A stretch of DNA of 64,000 nucleotides from Saxidomus purpurata (lineage: Eukaryota; Mollusca; Bivalvia; Venerida; Veneridae), in contig JAFMSR010000009.1 in the NCBI GenBank assembly GCA_022818135.1, positions 26,041,636 to 26,105,635 on the forward strand, written 5' to 3'. Below the pieces are notes generated by a model. The model saw only the letters and a program-made list of their open reading frames with translations. It did not search any database and was not told the DNA's origin. Numbering within the stretch: the stretch's first letter is position 1; every line of letters starts with the position of its first letter. Below, one piece after another: positions 13,211 through 24,300 of the stretch. Both the position numbers and the translations under genes were made by a program.

Positions 13211-14385
13211 AACAAGAGCTGTCCCTCACAAGTGACGAATGCACACAGTCTGTGTCCTCTCCATGTGCTCAATAAATGTGCTATGTAATTTTAAAATCCT
13301 TCCATGCATGACAGAGTAACCATGCATACAGTATTCCATTTCTTTAAACACTAAATGTGACCTTGACCTTTGAGGTAGGGACTTTGGTCTTGCACGCGAC
13401 ACATCCGCTTGATGTGCTAGACATTTGTGCCAAGTTATTTTAAAATCCTTCAAAGCATGATAAAGTTATAGTCCGGACACAAATGTATGCATATATACAG
13501 GGGTCCATTACCTATAAACTTTAATTATTTTAAAATCCTTCAATGCATGACAAAGTTACAGTCCGGACACGAATGTGTGCATATATGCATATATAGAGGA
13601 ATCCATTACCTTCAAACTCTAAGTATGACCTTGACCTTTGAGCTAGGGACGTGGGTCTTGCACGCGACACGTCGTCTTCATGTGCTAGACATTTATGCCA
13701 AGTTATCTTAAAATCCTTCAATGCATGACAAAGTTACAGTCCGGACACGAATGTGTGCATATATGCATATATAGAGGAATCCATTACCTTCAAACTCTAA
13801 GTATGACCTTGACCTTTAAGCTAGGGACGTGGGTCTTGCACGCGACACGTCTTCTTGATGTGCTAGACATTTGTGCCAAGTTATTTTAAAATCCTTCAAT
13901 GCATGACAAAGTTACAGTCCGGACACGAATGTGTGCATATATAGAGGATTCCATAACCTTCATACTCCAAGTGTGACCTTGACCTTTGAGGTAGGGATGT
14001 GGGTCTTGCACGCGACACGTCGTCTTGATGTGCTAGACATGTGTGCCAAGTTATTTTAAAATCCTTCCATGCATGACAGAGTTACAGTCCGGACACGAAT
14101 TTGTAAGTGGGGACGAACAGACAGACAGACGGACGGACGTTCTTACCAGACGTACTTTGTGAGGTTAACCCTTTGATCTTTCTTTGATCTTTTTCAACCC
14201 CACAACACAATCATTTAACCCCACAATGCCATTTTTAACCCCATAATGACGGAATGAACTCAAAGAACCTCACAATGCTAAGTTGTACTCAAACCCTAAC
14301 CCCGTAATGTCTACTGGGCATGTACGGACAGACGGACAGACAGACGGTGCGATTTTATTATGCCACCCTTCGGGGGCATAAAAAT
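13211..14385 (-). mobile_element. Tandem-core element F4
   Basis: On the minus strand it begins TTTTTATGCCCCCGAAGGG with a matching gcataa (hairpin) and ends near gcattcgtcactt and acagctcttgtt. The core has six units; gcatgacaaagtta-like motifs are at 13305, 13455, 13545, 13723, 13901 and 14071, with spacing of 178 bp where complete. gacagacagacgg runs lie next to the hairpin end. No coding capacity. Confidence 0.75.
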
Positions 14386-14898
14386 TATAAACACCCTTGA
14401 ACCGAGGTACATTTTAGTATATACATTAATTTCGTTCCTGTGAAAGTTATCAATGGAGGCGGTTGAAAATGCAGTCTATCTTAGATCGACAGCTACATCA
14501 TTTATCAATGATGTGATCACTAGATCAAGAGGTTCCATTCACCACGCTTCCTTTCGTAACATTTGATTGGTGCATAAAGTAGGCCAAACCCCAGCTTATA
14601 CAGCTAACGCCGAAAAAAGTGGGCAGTATGTTAGCATTAACAAGATTAGAGGTGATTATATTCTATCACTGTATTCTAATCAATTGCTAGTGACTGGCTG
14701 GTATTGGAGACTAATTTTATATATGATTTTAAAGCAGCTCGTTCACAGTTTCCGATGAATAGCAATTTCGAAAATCTGTTGAAAATGTTTGTGAGTTTGG
14801 TTTTACGTTACCGCTACACCATATGCTTATATTGGAACTTCAAAAACTGGTAGCGTATGATTTCTAGAATACAGCAGTGCTTTACTGAAATTTATACT
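14386..14898. other. No recognised feature
   Basis: AT-rich sequence. A short segment near 14546-14620 (catttgattggtgcataaag, agctaacgccgaaaaa) recurs at 55267-55330. Confidence 0.4.
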
Positions 14899-15361
14899 GA
14901 AACCTTTTTATATGATGATTCATTAAAAAGCATGTTAATATCACCAAAATCTGAGAAATGAGCAGACCGTTATAAATGTTTGATGACATTTTTAATGCGT
15001 AATGAATGGATAAAAGATAATTTAGAGGATATTTGTTTGTTTTTGAGTGGATATGGAATACATCTCAACGAAAAGTGATACAATTTTCATGACCAAAATT
15101 GGAGCTCGGTTGTAAACAGAGCAATGTTTGTCGGTGAAACCTTTTTATATGATGATTCATTAAAAAGCATGTTAATATCACCAAAATCTGAGAAATGAGC
15201 AGACCGTTATAAATGTTTGATGACTTTTTAATGCGTAATGAATGGATAAAAGATTTTAGAGGATTTTGTTTGTTTTGTGAGGGGATATGGAATACTCTCA
15301 ACGAAAAGTGTACTTTTAGACCATTGGAGCTCGGTTGTAAACAGAGCAATGTTTGTCGGTA
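14899..15361. repeat. 237-bp tandem duplication
   Basis: Copy 1 starts at 14899 and copy 2 at 15136; both run from gaaacctttttatatgatga to gcaatgtttgtcggt. Copy 2 lacks many single bases relative to copy 1. Confidence 0.85.
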
Positions 15362-15470
15362 AATAGCTTTAAACTCAAACCGATGTTAAATCAAGGTCTT
15401 TCATATTCAAATACTATTTGAAAGACCTTGGTTAAATAAAGTGTCCACATAGACAGCACATGTGAAACTT

Positions 15471-15473
<3 letters not shown>

Positions 15474-15520
<47 letters not shown>
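15474..15520. repeat. (AAT)n microsatellite at LINE 3' end
   Basis: About 15 AAT units. On the minus strand they follow AATAAAGATTT, which places them as the tail of the adjacent LINE. Confidence 0.9.
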
Positions 15521-15522
<2 letters not shown>

Positions 15523-15584
15523 TCTTTATTTCATGAAGGTTACATATCAGACATACAAGGATTTACATGTAAATCAAAAAACAT

Positions 15585-16130
15585 CTTATTTTCATATGGC
15601 CTTCAACAATGTAAAAGAAGAATTAAAATGCAACAACAATAATATACCGTTGATAGAGAAATATAACACAAATATGATTTAGTAGTTATACTTTTCAATT
15701 TAACAATCATATTTTTTAAAAGTCTATTTTTAGCAAAGTTAGATATGACAAAAGTAAGACAAAAATTGTTTAAATTGTTGAAACTTTCTTTTGATACGAC
15801 ATACACTCAAAAATTTAGTCCAAAAGTTAGTGCGGAAATATATTTGTAGAAGTAAATCTTATTTTCATATGGCCTTCAACAATGTAAAAGAAGAATTAAA
15901 ATGCAACAGCAACAACATACCGTCGATAAAGAATTATGAAACAAAATATGATTTGCTAGTTATACATTTCAATTGAACAATCATATTTTTCAAATAGTAT
16001 ATTTGTTTGGCAAAGTTAGATATGACAAAAGTTAGACAAAAATTGTTTAAATTGTTGAAACTTTCTTTTGATACGACAGACACTCAAAAATTTAGCCCAA
16101 AAGTTAGTGCGGAATATATTTGTAGAAAAA
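15585..16130. repeat. 273-bp tandem duplication in LINE 3' UTR
   Basis: cttattttcatatggccttc occurs at 15585 and 15858, and the two blocks align throughout, for example gataaagtt-like and gatacgaca-containing segments. Differences are mostly substitutions and small indels. Confidence 0.85.
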
Positions 16131-17539
16131 ATAAATTTAGTATAGAAAAAAAACATACTCAGTCTGCAGTTGTTAAGTGCTACTTAATAGATAGTTCTTG
16201 TATTTGTATTTAAATGTTTTGAGTTCAGGAATTCCTCTAATATCAAACGGAATATCATTCCAAACTTTCATACTAAAATACGAGAATGAATCTTTATAAT
16301 AATTGGTTCGAGGTATTCTTTGTAAAACAAGATCGTTGTGCACAGAAGATCGCAGATTATGTTTTTCTTTTTTGGAAAATATCAAAATCTCTGACATATA
16401 TGATGGCGACATATGATTCATAACTTTATACACAAGAACAGCAGTGTGGTATTTACACCTATCAGTAAAAGAAAGCCATTTTAATTGTTTATATAGCCCT
16501 AATGTTGGCGTTTTCATCGGCTTATTTAAGATAATTTTTGCAACTCGTTTTTGTACGCGTTATAAAACATAATTTTCGTCTCATCTGTGAGAAGGAATAA
16601 AATGCGTTTTACTAATGTTATTTTGGTATTAAACTTTTTACATACATAATCTATATGAGCATGCCAATTTAGGGTATTGTCAATATACACACCTAGTACT
16701 TTTTGGAATGTTGCATTCTCTAAAAGTATGCCATTAATACTTAAATTCAGTGTGATTTTATGTGTTTTAGTTTATAGGTAGATCCGATAACCATACATTT
16801 TGTCTTTAACGGATGTAAAGACATATTATTTTTTGCGCACCAGTCAATGATATTATTTAGGTTTACTTGCAGTTTCTCTTCAATTTCTTTAAGATGGAAT
16901 CCAGATTCGTATAAAGTGGAGTCGTCAGCATACAGGTCTATGTTTGAATCTTGACATGAAAATGTGATATCGTAAATGTATAATAAGAAAAGTAGAGGTC
17001 CAAGTATTGACCCTTGTGGCACACCCGATTTTACTGTGAGCATCTCGGATTGAACGTTTCCTACTTTAACCATCTGCCGCCTGTTCGACAAATACGATAC
17101 AAATAATTTGATAGTTTTGTCAGAAAAATGATACAATTTTAATTTATAGAGGAGGATCTCGTGGTCAACTAAATCGAATGCTTTTCTTAAATCTAGAAAC
17201 ACTGTTCCAATTACTTTTCCACTATCAACATCCTTAATCCAAGCATCAATTAACCTTGTGAGAGCTGTATTGCACGAATGATGTTTTCTGAAACCAGATT
17301 GTGTTTTATGTATGACATCAGTAGTCTTGAAATAAGTATGGATTTGAGAAGCTATGTGACGTTCATAGATCTTAGAAATGGTAGGTAGAATAGAAATAGG
17401 ACGATAGTTTTCAGCTTCTTCTTTGAGACCTGACTTGAATATTGGTAACACACGAGCTTCCTTCAGTTTATTAGGGAAAATTCCAGTACTTAATTTAATA
17501 TACTTTACCACTGGGCATGCGAGGAAACAGAAAAGCATT

Positions 17540-18050
17540 TATAATTTCTTAGTTTTTTCGAAGTTCGGAAGTCTAGTGAGCCAAATTACAACTTTTTTTT
17601 CTGAAATTTATACCTTTTCAACACAACTTACTTCATTTTGACAGTTAAAGTATAGTTTGAAATGGCCCCTCACTATTCGGACTACTTCTGTTTTTGATGC
17701 GGAAGTTGCTTATTTCCCAGCATGCACCTATGAAAACAGAGGAAAAGGGAAAATAATACATTGTTAATAAAAATGCCTTTATTTCGGTAAACAGCTGTTC
17801 TTTAATTTCGTTCTATTTTTCCGAAGGACGACTTTAGTTTTTTCCAAAATTTTCTCCGACATTTTAGATGAGTATCTACAAAAGTTTGACGTGACCTGAC
17901 CAAAGACTGGCACATTTGCAGAGATCTGTGAAATGACAAAGAAAAAAATAAATTACAGGGTTGACATTAAAACTGTCTCCAATTATTTAAGGTTGATTGT
18001 TGTTATGTCTTTATATTAGGGTAAGATGTTTGTTTCCACATGCATGAGGT
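17540..18050. other. No recognised feature
   Basis: Upstream of the LINE truncation point. AT-rich; no exon or repeat was identified. Confidence 0.4.
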
Positions 18051-18159
18051 GTGGGATTTAGCCATACAATAGGGTGTCACTAACAGTAGGGTTAGCTTTC
18101 ATTGAAGTGAACTTTCCTTCAAATGTTGGAGAGCATGCTTTTAGCAGAATCTTTTGAAG

Positions 18160-18306
18160 TAATTCCAGAGGAGAAAAGTCTCGTGTCCCCAGCTGGGATC
18201 GAACCCTGACCGCCAGCATGGGAAGCGGACACCACAACCACGTCGCTAAAGGGTTAACCCAACAGCAAGGCTGTTGGAAGTGACCTATAACCACTACACT
18301 CCTCCC
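18160..18306 (-). repeat. tRNA-derived SINE, family S2, copy 1
   Basis: On the minus strand an A-box-like tagcgacgtgg precedes a B-box ggttcgatccc within a tRNA-sized head; the tail contains the complement of gaagtaattccagaggag. Confidence 0.65.
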
Positions 18307-18437
18307 CTCTTTATCAATTTGGAGCCCAGCATCAACTGCACAGTCCCTGCAATTTCTAGCTCATTACTGCTCTGCGGTAGTATCCAATGGCTCCCCGGTA
18401 GCTCATACCCGCTAACCGAATTATCCTCGTCGCCAAT

Positions 18438-19465
18438 GAAGTAATTCCAGAGGAGAAAAGTCTCATGTCCCCAGCTGGCTTCCGGGTAACCTCTGACCGC
18501 CAGCAACTCGGCACCTTAGTCATCTCGTACCTGAATTGGTCAACCCAAGCAAGCGGTTCAAAAAGTCAACCCCTGCCCTTTGTAGTCAACTCGGCCCTTT
18601 TGTCTCAAAACTTATATTTTCAACCAGGAACAAAAGGTACTGATGTGTAATCAAAGGTTTGAATTTATCATTATTTTATTGAAATCTGTGTTATAGTGCT
18701 CAATAGTCAATATTGTATAATTTTCAGATATTAAACAGTTGAAATTAACTTAATTGTTGTTCGAGAAGTAACTAATGTAGTCTCCTCAAACTTTAGTTAA
18801 TTGTTACTGTCACTTGATCTGAAATTCCATCGCCTTTGATAAATAAATTCACACAGAATTTTTTGTACATAAATCAGTACACAAATAAAACAGGAAGCAA
18901 ATTAACTAATTTCATGAGCGTGTCTACAAACCTAAATTCGATGTTCGAGGGCCTGTTTTGTCCTAAAGAAGCTAAGTTGAACTGAAATAAACATATTTTT
19001 GTCTTTACATGATGAAAATAAAACTTTTCGAAAGTCCCGTTATTTATTATTTTAGTAACACTTCAAATGAATAATAACGTAGGGATGCGAGTTGACTTTT
19101 TTCAAAACTTCCTTTTATTTCTACCACTTTCTGATACGATTTTGCAAAATAAGGCAAAATAACGTATTTCAATGAAAAAATTTAATGATGATTGATAAAC
19201 AAATATTATAATCTCAAAGATACTGAATAAAAATGTTAAGGTACGAGTTGACTTTTTCGAAAACAAAATCAGGTACGAGTTGACCAATTCGGGTACGAGA
19301 TAACTAAGGTACGAGTTGACTTAGGTACGAGTTGACTGGTTACCCCCAGCTGGGATCGAACCCTGACTGCCAGCATGGGAAGCGGACACCACAACCACGT
19401 CGCTAAAGGGTTAACCCAACAGCAAGGCTGTTGGACGTGACCTATAACCACTACACTTCTAATCT
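18438..19465 (-). repeat. S2 SINE copy 2, split by a nested element
   Basis: The tail part (18438-18478) and head part (19344-19465) together match copy 1 continuously. The break falls inside ccccagctgg, which is present on both sides. Confidence 0.75.
18479..19343. mobile_element. Nested inverted-repeat element inside S2 SINE
   Basis: About 865 bp between duplicated target copies. The ends carry gggtaacc and its complement ggttaccc, then inverted subterminal blocks: ctcgtacctgaattggtcaa at about 18516 against its diverged complement near 19285. The right side holds about five ggtacgagttgac units. No coding sequence, so a non-autonomous DNA transposon is likely. Confidence 0.7.
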
Positions 19466-19546
19466 ACTTCGGTCTTTTTAAAGGTCCAATACTAAGGAAA
19501 GCGAAAATTCAAATGTACTTAAAAAAAACACAGAAATAAGTTATTT

Positions 19547-20726
19547 TTAATAAAAAATGAAAGTTGGTATGTAGAAATTCGAAATAAACCACAGTATATG
19601 TACAATAATTTTTCTATGCATTATGAAGAAAGTTAAAAAAGCTTGGTGGTCATTTTGTCGAATCACTGAGATTTCAACATAATACACATACTTTTCTTCG
19701 TGTTCCAAACACTTTCTGTAAATTTTAACGTGACAATCTTCATTATTTAGTGTATTGCATAAGGTAATGTAGTTGCCATTGAAATAACTCACTTTATTTT
19801 CGCTTAGTAGTGGACCTTTAAGCAAAGTATAGAGTGGAAAGTCTATAGACAAATCTAGGTCATGCAAATCTTCTTGATCAACAGAGAATTTAACATAGGG
19901 CAACTCTGTGTATTTAAATTTTAAGAAAACAATCAATATATCCAGAACTCATTGATGTTGATGAGGCTTCTAACAATATAATTTATGGGCATTCCCTATA
20001 ACTGGCATCAAACTAAATAACTTCAAAAACATAAACAATAGAAAATTTGCAAGAATTATTACTTTACCTAAAAGTTTAAGCTATACATTCCAGTCAGTAT
20101 TGGTAAAATCAGCGTTAAAATATGTTGCGGTAGGGTAAACCATTCAATAATCTATGCAAAATTGTTGTTGTACAATAAATGAGTGGATAGCAATTTATTA
20201 CAGAAGGCCTCTATGTTGATAATTTTTGCTGAAATGTAAACATTGTAAAAATGTAATGTATTTATTATTTTGCGTTCATTGAACACATTACATGTATCTG
20301 CGGTTTGAGAATATAATCTGCTAGATGTAGGGAGTGCCCATTTAACAATGACATATTTGCAGCCATGATCATGATGATTCCATGAACATGATGAACTACC
20401 TTTGAGTTTGAAACAAACATGCAGTGATTTACCCAACATTAAATTTACAGAAATGACAGTTGTATCACTTACTGAGAAAAGAGAATATTTTTCAGAGATC
20501 TGATATCCTGTCAGTCAGGAAGAAGTACAGTGAAGAGATTATAAATTTGACATCCAAAATTAGTATGCACAGGATTGTTTTCCTTCTGTATTTGGATCTG
20601 GTCAACATTGTCAAAAGATCCATACCCATTTAAAATAGCAACCATTTTCAATGATTTTCCCATATTTCCAACCTGAAAATTCCCTAATCCACAACTGTCA
20701 GCAGTAAAAATTATATCAAAAAACAT
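19547..20726 (-). pseudogene. Cluster of protein-like minus-strand reading frames, fragmentary gene or pseudogene
   Basis: Three successive frames read on the minus strand: 20726-20511 (about 70 codons, DSCGLGNFQVGNMGKSLKMV), about 20465-20270 (SLHVCFKLKGSSSCSW, then CKYVIVKWALPTSS) and about 19920-19600 (HDLDLSIDFPLYTLLKG, then CHVKIYRKCLEHEEKY). Alternating hydrophobic residues and scattered cysteines suggest extracellular beta-rich modules. Acceptor-like CTCAG lies before the second and ACACAG before the third, but phases could not be matched. The family is not recognised. It may be a real divergently transcribed gene upstream of gene 1. Confidence 0.35.
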
Positions 20727-21210
20727 AATGTTGCGGAAGCTCTTGCCACAGTCATAATTATGGGTTTATACTTTTTAAGTATGAGTATAGTAATTTAATA
20801 TAAAAAGAACTTACTATAAATTTGTTTGTAAAAATATGAAAATTACGGACATCATTTTATAACTTTTCGCCTGCAAACTTTTCTACGGGCTTAAAATTAA
20901 TGTGGACTTCAATTTTTGCCCGTGCAGTTTGAAACACAAAATGACTGAGTTCTATTTTAGGCCCATATAAGACAGAAATACGGTTGTAAAATGGAACAGG
21001 AAGTAATCTTTATCTGGCTTCCTGATTGGTTGATTCAAAGAACAATTTGACGGACTTGTTTGAAAGCATTTTGTAGTAATGATAACATGTAAAGAATATA
21101 TTTGGTGATACAGCTTTATAGCATGGATATTAATTATTATCTTGTGCCATACCTCATAGTGAAACCTACCGCTCCCAATTTGCAGGAGCTGAGTAGACTG
21201 CGGTTCAGAA

Positions 21211-21398
21211 ATGGGCAGTTCTTCATCCAAGTTTCGAAAACATCTCCAGAATGGGGACGAAGTAGCTGCACTGAATGTGTACAACAACCACAGTGACCTT
21301 CGTAAGGGGCTGGACCCTAACTGTTCATATGGAGACAATTTTCAACACGAGACACCACTCCATTTTGCAGCGCGACATGGAATGAAGAGTTTATTAAG
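21211..21398 (+). CDS. ANKIB1: ANKIB1-like exon 1: start, ankyrin repeat start
   Basis: Residues 1-62 plus two bases. The ATG has a good context (cagaaATGG), and the N-terminus [10 protein letters not shown] matches the vertebrate pattern MGxxxxKFRK. The first ankyrin helix ([10 protein letters not shown]) is at 48-57. The donor is AAG|GTTTTT. A possible acceptor ends at 21185, suggesting a non-coding 5' exon upstream. Confidence 0.92.
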
Positions 21399-24300
21399 GT
21401 TTTTATGGATGTTACTTGTTTAGCTTTATATTTCTAGAGTTATCTACAATGTTTTTTTTGTAAAAATAAGTCTTGCTTTAACTAAATCTTTAAAACTAGA
21501 ATTTGATCATTTGAATATTGGAGTTAAGGAAAGGATAAAGGATAGAATAGACATGTTTAGAGTAATGATAGTGGACAGTGTTGTTAGTTATATATGATAT
21601 CACAGATTAACAAGAGGATTACTTCATGCAGTACTAACTGGTATGTATGTAACATGTCAGTTCAGAAACAGAAAATTGTTGTCTCCGTGCAGTTCAGAAA
21701 CAGAAAATTGTTGTCTCAGTGATTGAAAACATGATAACTTAGTTATGTAACATGCAATTCAGCAAAAATATGCCTGCATTACTTTTAGGCTGAAATACAT
21801 GTAGGAGAAGGGGTTGAAATTTCAAGCATTGGTCTAACATTGTCTAAAATCTCATTTTTGATATGTTTAAGTTGAGCTGTAGCCATGGTTACAATGGTTC
21901 ACACTTCTCAATCTATTTTGGGCAAATAACAATAAATGTTGCAAAAGTATTATACAGGCATTAACCCTTCTATATATCTACACGTTAAATGTTTATGTTC
22001 ATTGCTAGGATATTCCTATTTGAGCACGGAGGAAATCCTAATAAAACAAATGGAAAGAAGGAGACGGCGTTACACTGCGTTTGTATGGAGAAGAATCCGC
22101 AGTATTACCCAGTACAGCGGCGTCGACTTGAGTGTCTCAATATGATGCTACAGTGGAGAGGAGCTGAGCTCAAGGATGGAGAAATAGAGAAAGTAGATCT
22201 AGCTTCTGTTGACGAGGTTTGTATTGCCTTCCCAGCATGCATTTGATGTAATAATTAATATTTAGCTTTAATTAATAATTAATATTAAGATTTAACTGCT
22301 TTATTTTTTACTTATTTATTTTACTAGCTCAAATGTAAAGAAAGCTTTAAGGTTATCGAGTCCCTCTTGAGTCTGCTTCATGGAAAAACCAGTACTAGTG
22401 TCATATGAGGAGGTACGGTCGTGACACCAGTGTGGCTCAAACCCACTACCTCCTTTAACTGCTTTGAATTTATACCCGAAAATTCAAATTTTAACTTTCA
22501 TTTTTTTCTCCTGCAGCAAAATAACACTGCACTGCATTATGCGGCATTATCTGGACTGAAGTCATGTGTGGAGATACTCGTTAACCATTCATGCCCACTG
22601 TTTGTGGAGAACAAAGAGGACCATACACCATGCGACTGTGCTGAAAGCAAGGCATACAATGAGATCGCACTATATCTGGAATCCAAGATGGTCTTCTCTG
22701 TAAGATTTTTGCTATTAACCCTGACTCTGCTAGATTTCTAAACTGGACTTGTCCACCTTTCAATATATATTTTTTATACCCCCACAAAACGAAGTTTGGG
22801 GGGGTATATAGGAGTGAGCTTGTCGGTTGGTCGGTCGGTCGGTCTGTTGGTTTTATGGTTTCCGGATGATAACTCATGAACGACTTGACCCATTTAAATA
22901 ATATTTGGTACACAGGTGCAACATAAAAAAATACAGGTCAAGTTCGACTTTGGGGTCAGTAGGTCAAAGGTCAAGGTCACAGTGGCCCTGAACAGTAAAA
23001 CAGTTTCCGGATGATAACTCTTGAACGACTGGACCAATTTAAATAATTTTTGGTACACAGCTGTAACATCATGAAATACAGGTCGAGTTTGACTTTAGGG
23101 TCAGTAGGCCAAAGGTCAAGGTCACAGTGACCTTGAACAGTAAAACGGTTTCCGGATGATAACTCATGAACGACTTGACCGATTTAAATAATTTTTAGTA
23201 CACAGGTGCATCATCAGAAAATACAGGTCAAGTTTGACTTTGGGGTCAGTAGGTCAAAGGTCAAGGTCACAGTGACCCTGAACAGTAAAACGGTTTCCGG
23301 ATGATAACTCATGAAAGACTTGACCGATTTAAATAATTTTTAGTACACAGGTGTTACATCATGAAATACAGGTCAAGTTTGACTTTGAGGTCTGTAGGTC
23401 AAGGTCACAGTGACTCGGAACAGTAAAACGGTTTCGGATGATAACTCCTGAACGACTTGACCGAATTATATTATTTTTGGTACACAGCTGTAACATCATG
23501 AAATACAGGTCAAGTTCGACTTTGGGGTCAGTAGGCCAAAGGTCAAGGTCACAGTGACCCTGAACAGTAAAACTGTTTCCGGATAATAACTCATGAAAGG
23601 CTTGACCTATTTAAATAATTATTGGTACACAGGTGTAACATCATGAAATACAGGTCAGGTTTGACTTTGAGGTCTGTAGGTCAAGGTCACATGGCTCGGA
23701 ACAGTTAAACGGTTTGCGGATGATAACTTAAGAACGCTTGGAGCTAGGATCATGAAATTTGATAGGGAGGTTAATGATATTAACATGTTTGAAATAAACC
23801 TATTAAATTTAATAATAATCCATACTTTCCAACCTTACATATTTTGTGTGCTATTAAAACAATACATTTACACAACTTATTGTATAATAACTGAAATGTA
23901 TGTCCTTGTGGCCATTCCTTTCTTATGGTTGCCATACTTCTGTGACAAAGCTGTATTGTGGGGGTATAATTCGTCACTCTTGTGACAGTTCTAGTTTTAT
24001 TTCGTTTGAGGCCCCAATGGTGGGTAACCCCATTTATTAAAAAAATATATATACATACATTCATAGCATATTTCAAGTTATGGCATATTACAGTATAACA
24101 TTCTAATTTGAAAAGAAAAAATGTTGTTCCCAAGCAACACAGTTTATGAATAATTCATCAAGCCTGACATACTAATATATAGTGTAAAGTTCTATTATTA
24201 ACACCTTGATCTTTCGACCAAAACATTTTGTAACAAAAAGGTCATATTTATAGTGTATCTATTAATGTAATTATCTCGAAAATGAGACATACCCAGTAAC

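Larger units (their letters stand above)
15474..17525 (-). mobile_element. 5'-truncated non-LTR retrotransposon (LINE)
   Basis: Minus strand 17538-16747 encodes about 263 residues of reverse transcriptase: FLDLRKAFD (motif A region), SGVPQGSILGPLLFLLYI, YADDSTLY (catalytic motif). The usual YINDI reads YIYDI. A frameshift near 16755 then gives LGVYIDNTLNWHAHIDYVCK in another frame; an internal deletion near 16556 joins it to a C-terminal part (16517-16173, KWLSFTDRCKYHTAVLVYKV). The 3' UTR carries a 273-bp tandem duplication and ends in an (ATT)n tail. Homology starts near 17520, so the 5' half is missing. Not mobile on its own. Confidence 0.9.

Noticed and set aside
20952..21338. Minus-strand 128-codon frame over exon 1 of gene 1
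   Set aside because: Antisense shadow of a well-supported coding exon.
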